A stretch of DNA of 64,000 bases from Ascaris suum (Eukaryota > Nematoda > Chromadorea > Rhabditida > Ascarididae): contig CM024169.1 of NCBI GenBank assembly GCA_013433145.1, forward strand, positions 62,001 to 126,000. The letters are read 5' to 3'. Below, one piece after another: positions 1-46,283 of the stretch. The notes below the pieces were generated by a model that worked only from the letters and a program-made list of their open reading frames with translations, made no database searches and had not been told where the DNA came from. Each line of letters begins with the position of its first letter. The stretch's first letter is position 1. The position numbers and the translations under genes are program-made.

Positions 1-3000
1 GCCCTGTCGCGTTTGCGTGCGTTTTTGTTGTGAAAGTCTACATAGTGAGCGGTGGTCGTGCGTCCACGTTGCTGCGTTCACCATAAACGCTGCTACGCAT
101 TTAACAGCCCATTGAGTTTTCTTGGTCGCATATCACTCTGGCGACATTTCCATATTACGTACGCTTCATTTTTAGGAGCTTGTTAACAAATCTTTTTTTG
201 CAAAGGCTTGGAGGTGGGAAAGGCGCTTATCTTCAAGTAATATGTTTAGTTTCTGCTTTTCTTTCGATTTCGGTTTTGAAGTGCCTCACATGCTTCCAAG
301 AAGAGCTCACTTTGCCATGCTTTTTATTGAGGAAATATCAAAAGCCGTTGAATCAGAGTCGTGCGTTTTCTTCCCGGTCAGTTCATCTCGTGACGTTCGT
401 GTTTATTTGTGAATTTCGCCTCTGTTCTCTTCATTTATTTTCCATTTATTCTATTTCTCAATGTTCAAGTTCAAATGTTTTATACACTGAATTCTGCCTT
501 TTATGTGCAATATGCTGGACGGTTCCCTAGTGAGCCATACAAGCCACTTCAATTGTCCCCATTTGTTGTCGCTAGCAAAAGACGGATTCGAGCAACATCC
601 TTCCGAAGGTAATGTGCTGACCATTTCGCATGTATGAAGTATCTTTTAATACAGTGTGCTTTCAGTGGAGAATTACGATACATGGAAACCGTTTTGTTTG
701 CCGTGGTGTTCGATGTGTTCCATTAGTAGACGTTTTAATATGGATAGTTTGTGGAAGCGTTGATGAGGAAATACGGCCTTTTTTGTTGTTCGAATGATAT
801 GCTGCTCGTGCAATCGAATCACACCCAATGTTGAAGCCGTTTAAGCAGGGCTGTCAACACACGTCTCGTGTCGTTTTCGCGGGGATCCGTGAACAAAGTT
901 GCTTGGGCTTCGGGATCCGATGTCAATCGAGATGTGCGTTCCAATTGCCGCTATTCGGTCTCGACACTAGCAATCCAGGCTTCCGCTCATTCCTCCCACA
1001 CACGACCGTGTTCATTTAGCGTATCAAACTGCAGGTAGAAGTGCCTGGATAACATTGTTTTGTGCAGCCAAGACGTTCAACAGCAAGAAACCACAAGCGT
1101 CTGTTTTCGATGCTGCACGTGTTTATTATAACCTACCGTGACTGTTTCGCTAATGCTTATGCGAGTCGACGATCGAAATCCCTTTCTGAAAGCTTTCACA
1201 ATTAACAAGAGGTTGCCCTCCTTTTTAACTGTCTGGTGGTCAAAATCGCAGGAAGATGTCTGGAGTTGGAATTAGGCTGTAAACGGTGAGCCGTTTTTAA
1301 AGAATTTCTTAGCGATGTCCGTCGCAAATTTTTTGAAATTGCATGAAGTCATGTGTACATAAAACGCTTTTAACGGCGCTCCAGACTGTGTGAGTCACCA
1401 TTTTTGCGAAGTGCTGCAATTTGTTTCTTCAAAGAACTAACAATTTGTTTTCAGTGAACAGGTTTATAGGTCGGTACGCTGAAGAGAAAAGTGATACAAC
1501 AATTGTAATGCGATTCATTTTGACCCTATTAAGCTAGCACTAATTCATCGTTCATCCTTTCTTGTGCACAAATTTGAATAGAAATGGAGACCTGTTATGT
1601 GATCAAAAATATTTTTGACTGAAAGATCATTTCGAATTTTTTTCTTTTGAAGTGTCTATTTACTCATACTATTCGCTAGACCTGTCTTCATTTTTTTCAC
1701 TGCTAATCCGTTATGCTGTGTCAGCTAAGCTAAGATAGGACGATCAAAACCCTCGTAAGTCTTTTTGAGAAACTGTACTGTAGAATTCCATTAGAAATCA
1801 TGAACTGCTTTGCAAAATTCGGGAGCGCAGGCTTTCACAAAAATGGTTTATTGTGCTCATTCTTGGAGCGATTTTTTCACGCAGTTCAAACGCAACCTTT
1901 GCTGCGTCTTAGGGTGAATAGCTGTTTGACTACTTGGAAAATCCATGCAACAGAAAAGAAATCATCGTTTGAAAGCAGTTTTCCTCTCAACGGTTTCTAA
2001 GAATGTAAAATAAGTCTCTACCGATGTTGAGCAAGCCGTATATTTATCTCAACACAGTTTGTCAGGTCCCGAAGTTGTTCTTATCTTGGGCGTGTTTTCA
2101 GTCTCGTTGTCTTGCCCTCACCTTTTCGCATTCCTATGACAAGATCACCAATCGGAGCTTTTAAAATGAAACAACGAAAGCAAGCATGTTGACGTGTCTC
2201 AATCAATCTTCTTCTTTCACTTCGATAAAATCATTTTTTACCTTATATGATACGACTCACACTCACATCGCAGAGTAATTTACGATGAGATTGCTTTCAT
2301 TTCACATCTCTGAGGAGCATTTACTTTTCCCATATCTGGCTTGCTGCTTCCATTTTAGCTCCCTTCTGCAGCTAATGGTTCTACCAGCACCCATTTATAT
2401 CCCCCCTATGAGGTTTCGTTGCACTTATGTGGAACAAGTATTTCTCTTCTCAGCTTCAAAGAGCTTCTCGATTTGGAGATTTCAAAATACTGAGGTGATG
2501 AAGGTGTAGCTCACGAGATCTCATGATGTAGATGTGAGTCATGAGGTCGAAGTAAAAAGAAAAACGGCTATGCCTCTCCTGAGCTGCTTTGGCTGATCTG
2601 CATTTGTTACCGTTCCTTTTTTTTTCAGCAGACTTGACTCAAACCTATTCATTCATCTGGTTGAAATTTCAGGAACACAACTAGTCTTCTACACTATTGA
2701 GCAAGTGTATCCATCATTATTAGCCTATATCACATGGTTCTGAGATTGGGTTGAGTCTTTCTTTCCGGGTTGTAACAATATGCGCACTCCATTGATTTCT
2801 TCGACGTTATGAGAATAATGAAAACGATTGAAACTCTGTGGCATATGCTTGAATTTATTCGTTCCTTACTGCATCATTGCGTTTATCCATTCTGCTTGTG
2901 TTAGCACTCTAGGTTCCTTACCTTTAACCTTCAGAATTGCTTACGGTGATTTCTACAAACTCCTTCGTTCCTTCACGTACCTATTTTTACAAAATTTCTC

Positions 3001-3082
3001 TACATCCTTCATTTTTTTGCTGTTCTCGGCTAATGCGACTTCGAGTAATAATCGCATAAGAAAATGAAAACTGTTTTTTTTT

Positions 3083-3098
3083 GGGGGGGGGGGGGGGG
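3083..3098. repeat. Poly-G tract, G16
   Basis: Sixteen consecutive G on the + strand, directly after a run of T. It is one of six G or C homopolymers of 13 bp or more in this window and could form a G-quadruplex on the + strand. Confidence 0.95.
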
Positions 3099-5373
3099 AG
3101 GAAGATCTTTAGCTTGAACAGTCTGTAATGGCGCACTCCAGAACGAGCAAACCAGGACCGGAAGGATTTCCTTTACTTCTCATGGTGCAGAAAAAGGTGC
3201 AGTGGAGATGCGATGCTAGTGTCGTACAAATTCTTGCACACTCCGTTCAGTGTGAAATGAATGTGCTTTCGAACTTTGATTTTTATATTATCGACTTAAA
3301 GCAATCGGTAAGGTAAATGCACAGTGTGGGAGAGTTGGTTGGCTGCCAGTATCGCTTCACAAAGCTTTCATATGCACTTGATGACGCGTGATGATATGCC
3401 AGTCTCACGGTGTTCTGCCCGTCTCAGCGATGGTTACAGGACCTATCGTTGTACGCAACGAGTGGTTGGTTATAACGAGGCCGACGGCACCTTTTCGCTG
3501 CAACATGTGACGCATTCATTTACTCGTATCCCCTCTAATTTTATCGTAGCCTGTAATACGGTGGAATTTCAATCACCTTCAAAGAGAAGAATTATCACTC
3601 TAGTCGCTTCTTATTGGCGAAAATGCCATAAAATAAATTTTGCAAAGGGGAAAATGTGCGGCCGCGTACTGTGGCGGAGTGAAGCGCCTGCCAGAGCTGG
3701 CAGCAGGTTCTTAATTGTATGTCTTTATACAGCAAAACCTTTTTTTTCAAGCATAGCGGCATTTTTTCTACCGTTTTCTGCACGGCGCAACTTTCGCTGC
3801 ATGAGACACTTGCGCTAAAAGATGGTTTACACCACTGTTATTGTTCCGTGCACACATTCACGTCGTGACAGGTGCGCTAAACGCACAAGGTGTGGGTCCT
3901 ATCTCTGGGCTTATTGTCCTTACCACAAATATCTTGCAAAGACTTGCACACAGTTTCAGCAGTAGTCACTAATGGACGTAGTATTTTTCGGGTACACATC
4001 CGCAAAGTACAGTTTAGCGCTATCGCTGTACTCTGAGCGCACTTTTCGCAACACAGCAATAACTACAGTTTAACAAATTGCAGGACGTCAGTTTCTAGAA
4101 GCCCAGTTAGCTCGTGCAGCACACAAATTTGCTGTGCGTGGAAAAACCTGTGGCACTTATTGCAGTTTCCGTTGCTGCATGGGTTGTGTAAAGGTCATAG
4201 CAGAGCAGTTTATAGCATTTCAGTTATCACAGCGCAAGCGTCCGACAGTGCAGCTCTCATAAGTGAATTCTAACATAGAACGCCCAGATATCGCTGGTTT
4301 GCTGTACATCAGACAGCACCGACAGCTCTATATAAAGACAGCATCTGCATTCTTGCGGCTGCTCAACGACCAGTATCCAGCCTGCTGTAGATTGTTGATG
4401 AAGTGAAAAAAATTCCCCTTTAAGGTTGCTGGTGTGGCTACATTTGCATTATTTTTGTAACATGGGTTTATAGTTGTGTCTCTAGGATTGAGTAAAAGAA
4501 TTTGCGATATCGCCTAAGACAAATTCTACGTATTTTTCAGGGAAACTGCGACCTTGAAAAATCCACAGAATTTGCATTAATGAATACCGCAAATTTTTGT
4601 ACTGAGTCGTAGACCAAGTATAAACCCGTGTTACAACCGTCCTCTGCAGAAGTTTTTGCTTTGCTGCCTAATTTTTCTTCTTAGCAGGTTGTGAAACCAC
4701 CGGTCTGACAAGCTGCAGTCAGTGTTTTCCTTTTTATTCTGCCGCGCTCGTCGTTCGTGGTCATGGGCGTCGAAATCGCTTGTAAAGGGAGAGAAGAGGG
4801 AGGCAGAGAAAAGCCGCTGTTATACTTCAATTCGATTTAACCACTTTTTTATTGTCCACAACGGCGGATATGCACAGCCAGTCATTCGAAATGAAGATTT
4901 CTGCCTCGTCCTCCTCCCTCACTGCTTCCTTTTGAAGGTCGTATACTTTCCTTCTCAAACTCATAAATCTTGCTTAATCTTTTCTTAACTTGTGCCATCT
5001 GGCAAACTTTTTGCGCCCATCCGAAAGTCACTTCATTATGGAAAATTTTCACGAGACGCCCATGCTTGTGATGATTTCATTCACACGTACACATCTCTCA
5101 CCGTTAAGAAGTTTCTTTTGTTCGTTATTATTTTGGTTTAGTTTCGCCGTCAGAAGCAGCGACAGCCGGTAACTCATGATGTACGTTTCGCTACAAACGT
5201 GAATATTTGACCTTGTTGAGTTGCAAATTCCGTTCACCGAAACCGTTCGTTTAATGCTGCCTGAACGGTTGTTGGCCGCTTGCAGTGAGCTTTGCGAAAA
5301 ATTTTTGCGCAACCTTTGTAAATTTTTCGGTCGACATTGATCACGTCTCCGGCTCTGCTCAAAAATCTCAAAC

Positions 5374-5378
<5 letters not shown>

Positions 5379-5444
<66 letters not shown>
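5379..5444. repeat. (AT)33 microsatellite
   Basis: A perfect AT dinucleotide run of 66 bp. It produces the artefactual alternating Ile-Tyr ORFs seen around it and has no coding meaning. Confidence 0.97.
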
Positions 5445-5448
<4 letters not shown>

Positions 5449-6708
5449 CATGAGATTGTTGCAGTGAAGTTTTTGTACGGAGAGTCTGCTAAGCAATATG
5501 TAGTTATTTTAAGGGGCGCCATCGAATAGTAGTACTTCGACGTTGTGAATGCGGGTGAGGTTTGGTCACATTTTCTGCTGTGCTGCTCTACGAGCTTTAA
5601 GAAGCCGTTTTGAAATTTATATCCACTGTTTGTGTAGCCACAGTCGCTTCTAAAAGATGTGCTTTAATGTGTTCTCCGATCGTATTTAGTCTTCTTTTAC
5701 AAAGTTCTGCATTGAATGCGCTCAGTAGTTTCAGTTGGGAATTTGTCTCAAGCGTCGTTAATGTTGTATTTATGATAGACGAGAGGTTCCCGAACTACAG
5801 CCATTTCAGAGCACTTTCCTTCCAGATGGCCAGGATTTCACATCTGCATTTTGGGCTCTAAATAAAATGGCCAAACTTTTTCAATTATCGAGTTCAAGAT
5901 CTGTAAAGCTTGACAGCTGTTATCTAAATTTATATAGTTCCACCACCAAACTTTAAATCCAAAGTTGGAATAAAACTAACTCTCGAGTGCTACAAATTCG
6001 TCAAGTAATGATGTGGAGCAATTCTCGAAACTATCGAACTGGAGTTTCGGAGGCTAACACTTACTCCTGCACTCGTACATTTCAGCTAAATGCGCTCAGC
6101 GAAGGCACAAACATCTGCCACTTCTGTAGATTTAGGAAAAGCAATCAAGTTCCATAGGATTGAAACTGGATTGCTCGATAATTCAGCATGTTTTGTTTTC
6201 TGCTGTAAAGTTGAGGCTGAACTTATTCCACTGATCGATCACTCAAACTCTTCAACTTGAAATAGCATTGTTCATCTGCCGCTTAACGCATTTAGATGAA
6301 TAGCTTTGCAGTTCCGTCTTACAGTTATAGAATTCCCTGTGAATCAGTGTGCCTTTAAAGGTTTCTCTTAACGTGCAAGAATTGTTGTAAAGCGTTCATA
6401 TCATTAACACTAACGTGCATTATTCCTATCGACAACAGTTGCCATCGTTGTTCTTTTCGCATTTCCAATGTTAGTGATGCGAGATATTCAGCTAAGCTTA
6501 AGCGAACGAATTTTGTTTAAAGCCCTCTCGACATTCCACGAATCGTTTATGTAATTTTATGAAAAATAGAGGTGTAAGAATTTTGAGGTGTCATCGGATG
6601 CCGCATCTGATCTTAGATCTAGCTTCTTGAATGACGTGTCGCGTTTTCTGAATTTTGTTTTGATGGCTATGAGTGTGACATTATCAAGGCCTCAATGTTA
6701 TATTTCAG

Positions 6709-42634
<35,926 letters not shown>

Positions 42635-43083
42635 GTAAGTGAAACTCACGCATTGGCATTGCCTTTAAACGATGCGGGGATTGTTGAGTACGATTGTCTG
42701 CATACACGCACACGTCGCATTCCTTCCGTTCATCTAGGACAAATTTGCTCGTTTATGTCTCACGCTTCAAATTCTTCCTCTAATCTGCACTCTAATCAGC
42801 TCCACCTCCTCAGGGTACAAAAAGTGGATTATGTCTCTCTCTTATGAACCTAGATTTTTAGAACACAGTGATTTGAATGAACAAACAACACGTTAATTCA
42901 GAGAAGCTACAGAGATGGTCTCCAGATGCAGCTACGCGTACCCTTGCAACATTGCCCTCCAGGAGAGTGTTACCAGCTCTTCAAGGAGACCATATCTTGT
43001 TAGCCGCTGCATAGACTTTTTTTAGTGCATCTAGAAGCCTCTCCCTTCGCAACGTATCATGTCATTCGGCCCTCCAAGTCGAA

Positions 43084-44946
43084 GTTTAGGCCTAAGCGTA
43101 AGGCCAAGAATAAGGCCAAGTTTAAGGTTAAGCTTAAGCGTAAGGCCAAGTTTAAGGTTAAGCCTAAGCGTAAGGCCAAGAATAAGGCCAAGTTTAAGGT
43201 TAAGCCTAAGCGCAAGGCCAAGTTTAAGGTTAGGTCTAAGCGTAAGGCCAAGAATAAGGCCAAGTTTAAGATTAAGCCTAAGAATAAGGCCAAGTTTAAG
43301 GTTAAGCCTAAGCGCAAGGCCAAGTTTAAGGTTAAGTCTAAGCGTAAAGCCAAGAATAAGGCCAAGTTTAAGATTAAGCCTAAGCGCAAGGCCAAGTTTA
43401 AGGTTAAGCCTAAGCGTAAGGCCAAGAATAAGGCCAAGTTTAAGATTAAGCCTAAGCGTAAGGCCAAGAAAAGGCCAAGTTTAAGATTAAGCCTAAGGCC
43501 AAGTTTAAGGCCTAAGCGTAAGGCCAAGTTTAAGATTAAGCCTAAGCGTAAGGCCAAGAATAAGGCCAAGTTTAAGATTAAGCCTAAGCGTAAGGCCAAG
43601 TTTAAGTTAAGCCTAAGCGCAAGGCCAAGTTTAAGATTAAGCCTAAGCGTAAGGCCAAGAATAAGGCCAAGTTTAAGATTAAGCCTAAGCGTAAGGCCAA
43701 GTTTAAGGTTAGAGCCTAAGCGCAAGGCCAAGTTTAAGGTTAAGCCTAAGCGTAAGGCCAAGAATAAGGCCAAGTTTAAGATTAAGCCTAAGCGCAAGGC
43801 CAAGTTTAAGGTTAAGCCTAAGCGTAAGGCCAAGAATAAGGCCAAGTTTAAGATTAAGCCTAAGCGTAAGGCCAAGAATAAGGCCAAGTTTAAGATTAAG
43901 CCTAAGCGCAAGGCCAAGTTTAAGGTTAAGCCTAAGCGTAAGGCCAAGAATAAGGCCAAGTTTAAGATTAAGCCTAAGCGTAAGGCCAAGAATAAGGCCA
44001 AGTTTAAGATTAAGCCTAAGCGTAAGGCCAAGTTTAAGATTAAGCCTAAGCGTAAGGCCAAGAATAAGGCCAAGTTTAAGATTAAGCCTAAGCGTAAGGC
44101 CAAGAATAAGGCCAAGTTAAAGATTAAGCCTAAGCGTAAGGCCAAGAATAAGGCCAAGTTTAAGATTAAGCCTAAGCGTAAGGCCAAGAATAAGGCCAAG
44201 TTTAAGATTAAGCCTAAGCGCAAGGCCAAGTTTAAGGTTAAGCCTAAGCGTAAGGCCAAGAATAAGGCCAAGTTTAAGTTAAGCCTAAGCGTAAGGCCAA
44301 GAATAAGGCCAAGTTTAAGATTAAGCCTAAGCGTAAGGCCAAGTTTAAGGTTAAGCCTAAGCGCAAGGCCAAGTTTAAGATTAAGCCTAAGCGTTAGGCC
44401 AAGTTTAAGATTAAGCCTAAGCGTAAGGCCAAGAATAAGGCCAAGTTTAAGATTAAGCCTAAGCGTAAGGCCAAGTTTAAGGTTAAGCCTAAGCGCAAGG
44501 CCAAGTTTAAGGTTAAGCCTAAGCGCAAGGCCAAGTTTAAGATTAAGCCTAAGCGTAAGGCCAAGAATAAGGCCAAGTTTAAGATTAAGCCTAAGCGTAA
44601 GGCCAAGAATAAGGCCAAGTTTAAGATTAAGCCTAAGCGTAAGGCCAAGTTTAAGATTAAGCCTAAGCGTAAGGCCAAGAATAAGGCCAAGTTTAAGATT
44701 AAGCCTAAGCGTAAGGCCAAGAATAAGGCCAAGTTTAAGATTAAGCCTAAGCGTAAGGCCAAGTTTAAGATTAAGCCTAAGCGTAAGGCCAAGAATAAGG
44801 CCAAGTTTAAGATTAAGCCTAAGCGTAAGGCCAAGTTTAAGATTAAGCCTAAGCGTAAGGCCAAGTTTAAGATTAAGCCTAAGCGTAAGGCCCAAGTTTA
44901 AGGTTAAGCCTAAGCGCGAGGTTAAGGCTAAGCCTAAGCCTAAGCG
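43084..44946. repeat. Interstitial telomere-like hexamer satellite with higher-order units
   Basis: About 1.86 kb built of hexamers of the form YAAGNN: TAAGCC, TAAGCG, TAAGGC, CAAGAA, CAAGTT, TAAGAT/TAAGGT. TAAGCC is a rotation of GCCTAA, the C-strand of the nematode telomere. The last 20 bases contain intact GCCTAAGCC units. Hexamers are arranged in 30-bp (five hexamers) and 42-bp (seven hexamers) units that alternate irregularly. The C-rich strand is on +, the orientation of a left telomere for the sequence to its right. Long ORFs on + (Lys every second residue) and on - are by-products of the 6-bp period. Confidence 0.93.
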
Positions 44947-45070
44947 GAACAGAGACTGCTATGGCACTACTGCAGTAAAACATAAATTCGGGGTAGGCCA
45001 GTATGCTGAGGGGCGGATTCCTTTTGAGGTTTCTTTCTTCGATGAGTTTACTATGTTCATTAATGAACGG

Positions 45071-45221
45071 TCATCTTCTAACGCTCCGCGACAAAAGCTC
45101 TGTTTGGGTCTTGCGATGAATGATTTTACTTCGATATCTCATCAAATCTTGCTGACGATTGCGTTCTGTACGCTTCCTCAACTCGATTGTTAACTGACGA
45201 CGCAATTCCAGCTCAGCTTCG
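45071..45221 (-). CDS. Last exon of an unrecognised coiled-coil protein
   Basis: Minus strand, acceptor-like ctttaag, stop TGA at 45071-45073. SEAELELRRQLTIELRKRTE then RNRQQDLMRYRSKIIHRKTQ: charged, Leu-heptad, coiled-coil character. Probably the C-terminus of the gene whose other exon is 45341-45541. The phase between them is not resolved, and a C14/G14 tract lies between. Confidence 0.6.
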
Positions 45222-45296
45222 CTTAAAGATTGGCGAATGTAGCTTTAGGATTTGTCCTTAAAGACGCCTTTGATAACTTCGATATACGAGATTGAC

Positions 45297-45310
45297 GGGG
45301 GGGGGGGGGG
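45297..45310. repeat. Poly-G tract, G14
   Basis: Fourteen G between the two minus-strand coding segments. Confidence 0.93.
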
Positions 45311-45340
45311 TTGCTCTGCGTCATGAGTTGGGAGTGAAAC

Positions 45341-45541
45341 CTTTATGAGGCTGTTTCTAACGTTTTGGATGGCGCCCATAGCCAACACGTCAACCGGACC
45401 GCCGTCATTATCAACCTCATCGAGCAAGCTTAACACAGCATTCGTGTCACGTTGTGCCACATCGCGAGCCTCCGATAGACTGGAAACAACACTTGATCTG
45501 CGCCTTAACTCGTTATCTGCCTCCCAGAAAAGTTCCAGGGA
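45341..45541 (-). CDS. Exon of an unrecognised coiled-coil protein
   Basis: 67 codons on the minus strand between acceptor cttccacag and donor gtttca. SLELFWEADNELRRRSSVVS then LSEARDVAQRDTNAVLSLLD and GAIQNVRNSLIK. Helical and coiled-coil-like; no family recognised. Further upstream on the minus strand 45575-45720 is open (VIQACKCMRVAKKLLKTNLA) and may be another exon. Confidence 0.68.
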
Positions 45542-45574
45542 CTGTGGAAGTTTTCAGTAGACACGGTGCGACAA

Positions 45575-45720
45575 AAAAGCTAACCATAGAGTATCACATA
45601 ACTCTTCGAACGCTTGGGCCAGATTCGTTTTCAAGAGCTTCTTTGCTACCCGCATGCACTTGCATGCTTGTATTACCGATGCAGCCACTAATCCGTCACC
45701 TCATGATCCAGCGAATGTGA
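45575..45720 (-). CDS. Possible upstream exon of the minus-strand coiled-coil gene
   Basis: Open frame VAASVIQACKCMRVAKKLLK then TNLAQAFEELCDTLW, acceptor-like gattag on the minus strand. Donor choice (gttagc or gtgata) does not give a phase-matched join, so this is tentative. Between it and the cyclin start at 46128 nothing else was recognised, giving a divergent intergenic of a few hundred bp. Confidence 0.35.
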
Positions 45721-46110
45721 GAGCTGTAATAATCCGTCACCTCATGCATCCGTCACCTTCCACCTGCGACACATAAACCCTCTTCAGCGCTCATTTCACG
45801 TGCTTTTCACCATTGTCTAAGGCGTTTGAGGGCAAAAGAAAGTGCCGAGCGTAGAGCGAGTGCGACTGCTCGTTCAAGGATTTAATCAAGACCGTTTAAT
45901 GTTCCGTTATGTTCTTAATCTAAACCATTTTCCGTTGAACTATGAACGCTGTGTGATCGTCGCACATTCAATAGAGAGGTTGATGAGCTTCGACGTTGAG
46001 CAGAGGACCATGTGACCATGTTCAGTACTCACTAGTCGAAGGCTTCTCATCAGCGTGAGGTCTGCGTTGGTTTCTGCATAGGCCCACAGAAGTGACTACA
46101 ATGATTCATA

Positions 46111-46127
46111 CTGCAGGTTTTGTTGTA
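46111..46127 (+). promoter_or_regulatory. Candidate trans-splice acceptor and 5' UTR of the cyclin gene
   Basis: The acceptor ctgcag at 46111-46116 is followed by only 11 nt before ATG 46128. Nematode spliced-leader sites sit just upstream of start codons in this way. The alternative is an ordinary intron in the 5' UTR. Confidence 0.45.
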
Positions 46128-46283
46128 ATGAGAGTGGACTTTAATTCCGTCGGAGGTGAAGTCGGATCTGATAAAAGCAGTGGCGAGGATGTGCTGGAGA
46201 GCCTGTTCCCGCTGAAGTCACGATGTAATAAGCGACCGGGCGTTTCTCTTGAATTCTCGCCACAGTTGAGCTCTAGCTCCAGC
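46128..46283 (+). CDS. Cyclin exon 1
   Basis: Starts at ATG, 52 codons, donor gtaagt. MRVDFNSVGGEVGSDKSSGE, then KRPGVSLEFSPQL. No canonical RxxL..N destruction box; nearest is the RPGVSLEF stretch. Confidence 0.7.

Larger units (their letters stand above)
1..6708. other. No confidently coding region; one weak BIR-like candidate
   Basis: I could not support any exon here by family match. ORFs at 180-530, 828-1019, 1800-2000, 2285-2509 and 3324-3818 lack good splice context or protein-like composition. The only candidate is 490-610, where Cys-rich reading CLLCAICW in one frame is followed in another frame by HFNCPHLLSLAKDGFEQ and a good donor (gtaatg) at 610. This faintly recalls the end of a BIR zinc domain, but the frames do not join. 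If the BIRC6-like gene starts upstream, most of this stretch would be intron. It also holds a G16 tract and a (TA)33 tract. Confidence 0.4.

Noticed and set aside
3324..3818. 164-codon + ORF
   Set aside because: No recognisable domain, no acceptor or donor in frame, and it runs into T-rich sequence; probably chance.
43025..45193. 722-aa Lys-rich ORF as a histone-like or structural protein gene
   Set aside because: Open only because the hexamer repeat has no stops; the opposite strand is equally open and no start or splice context is seen.
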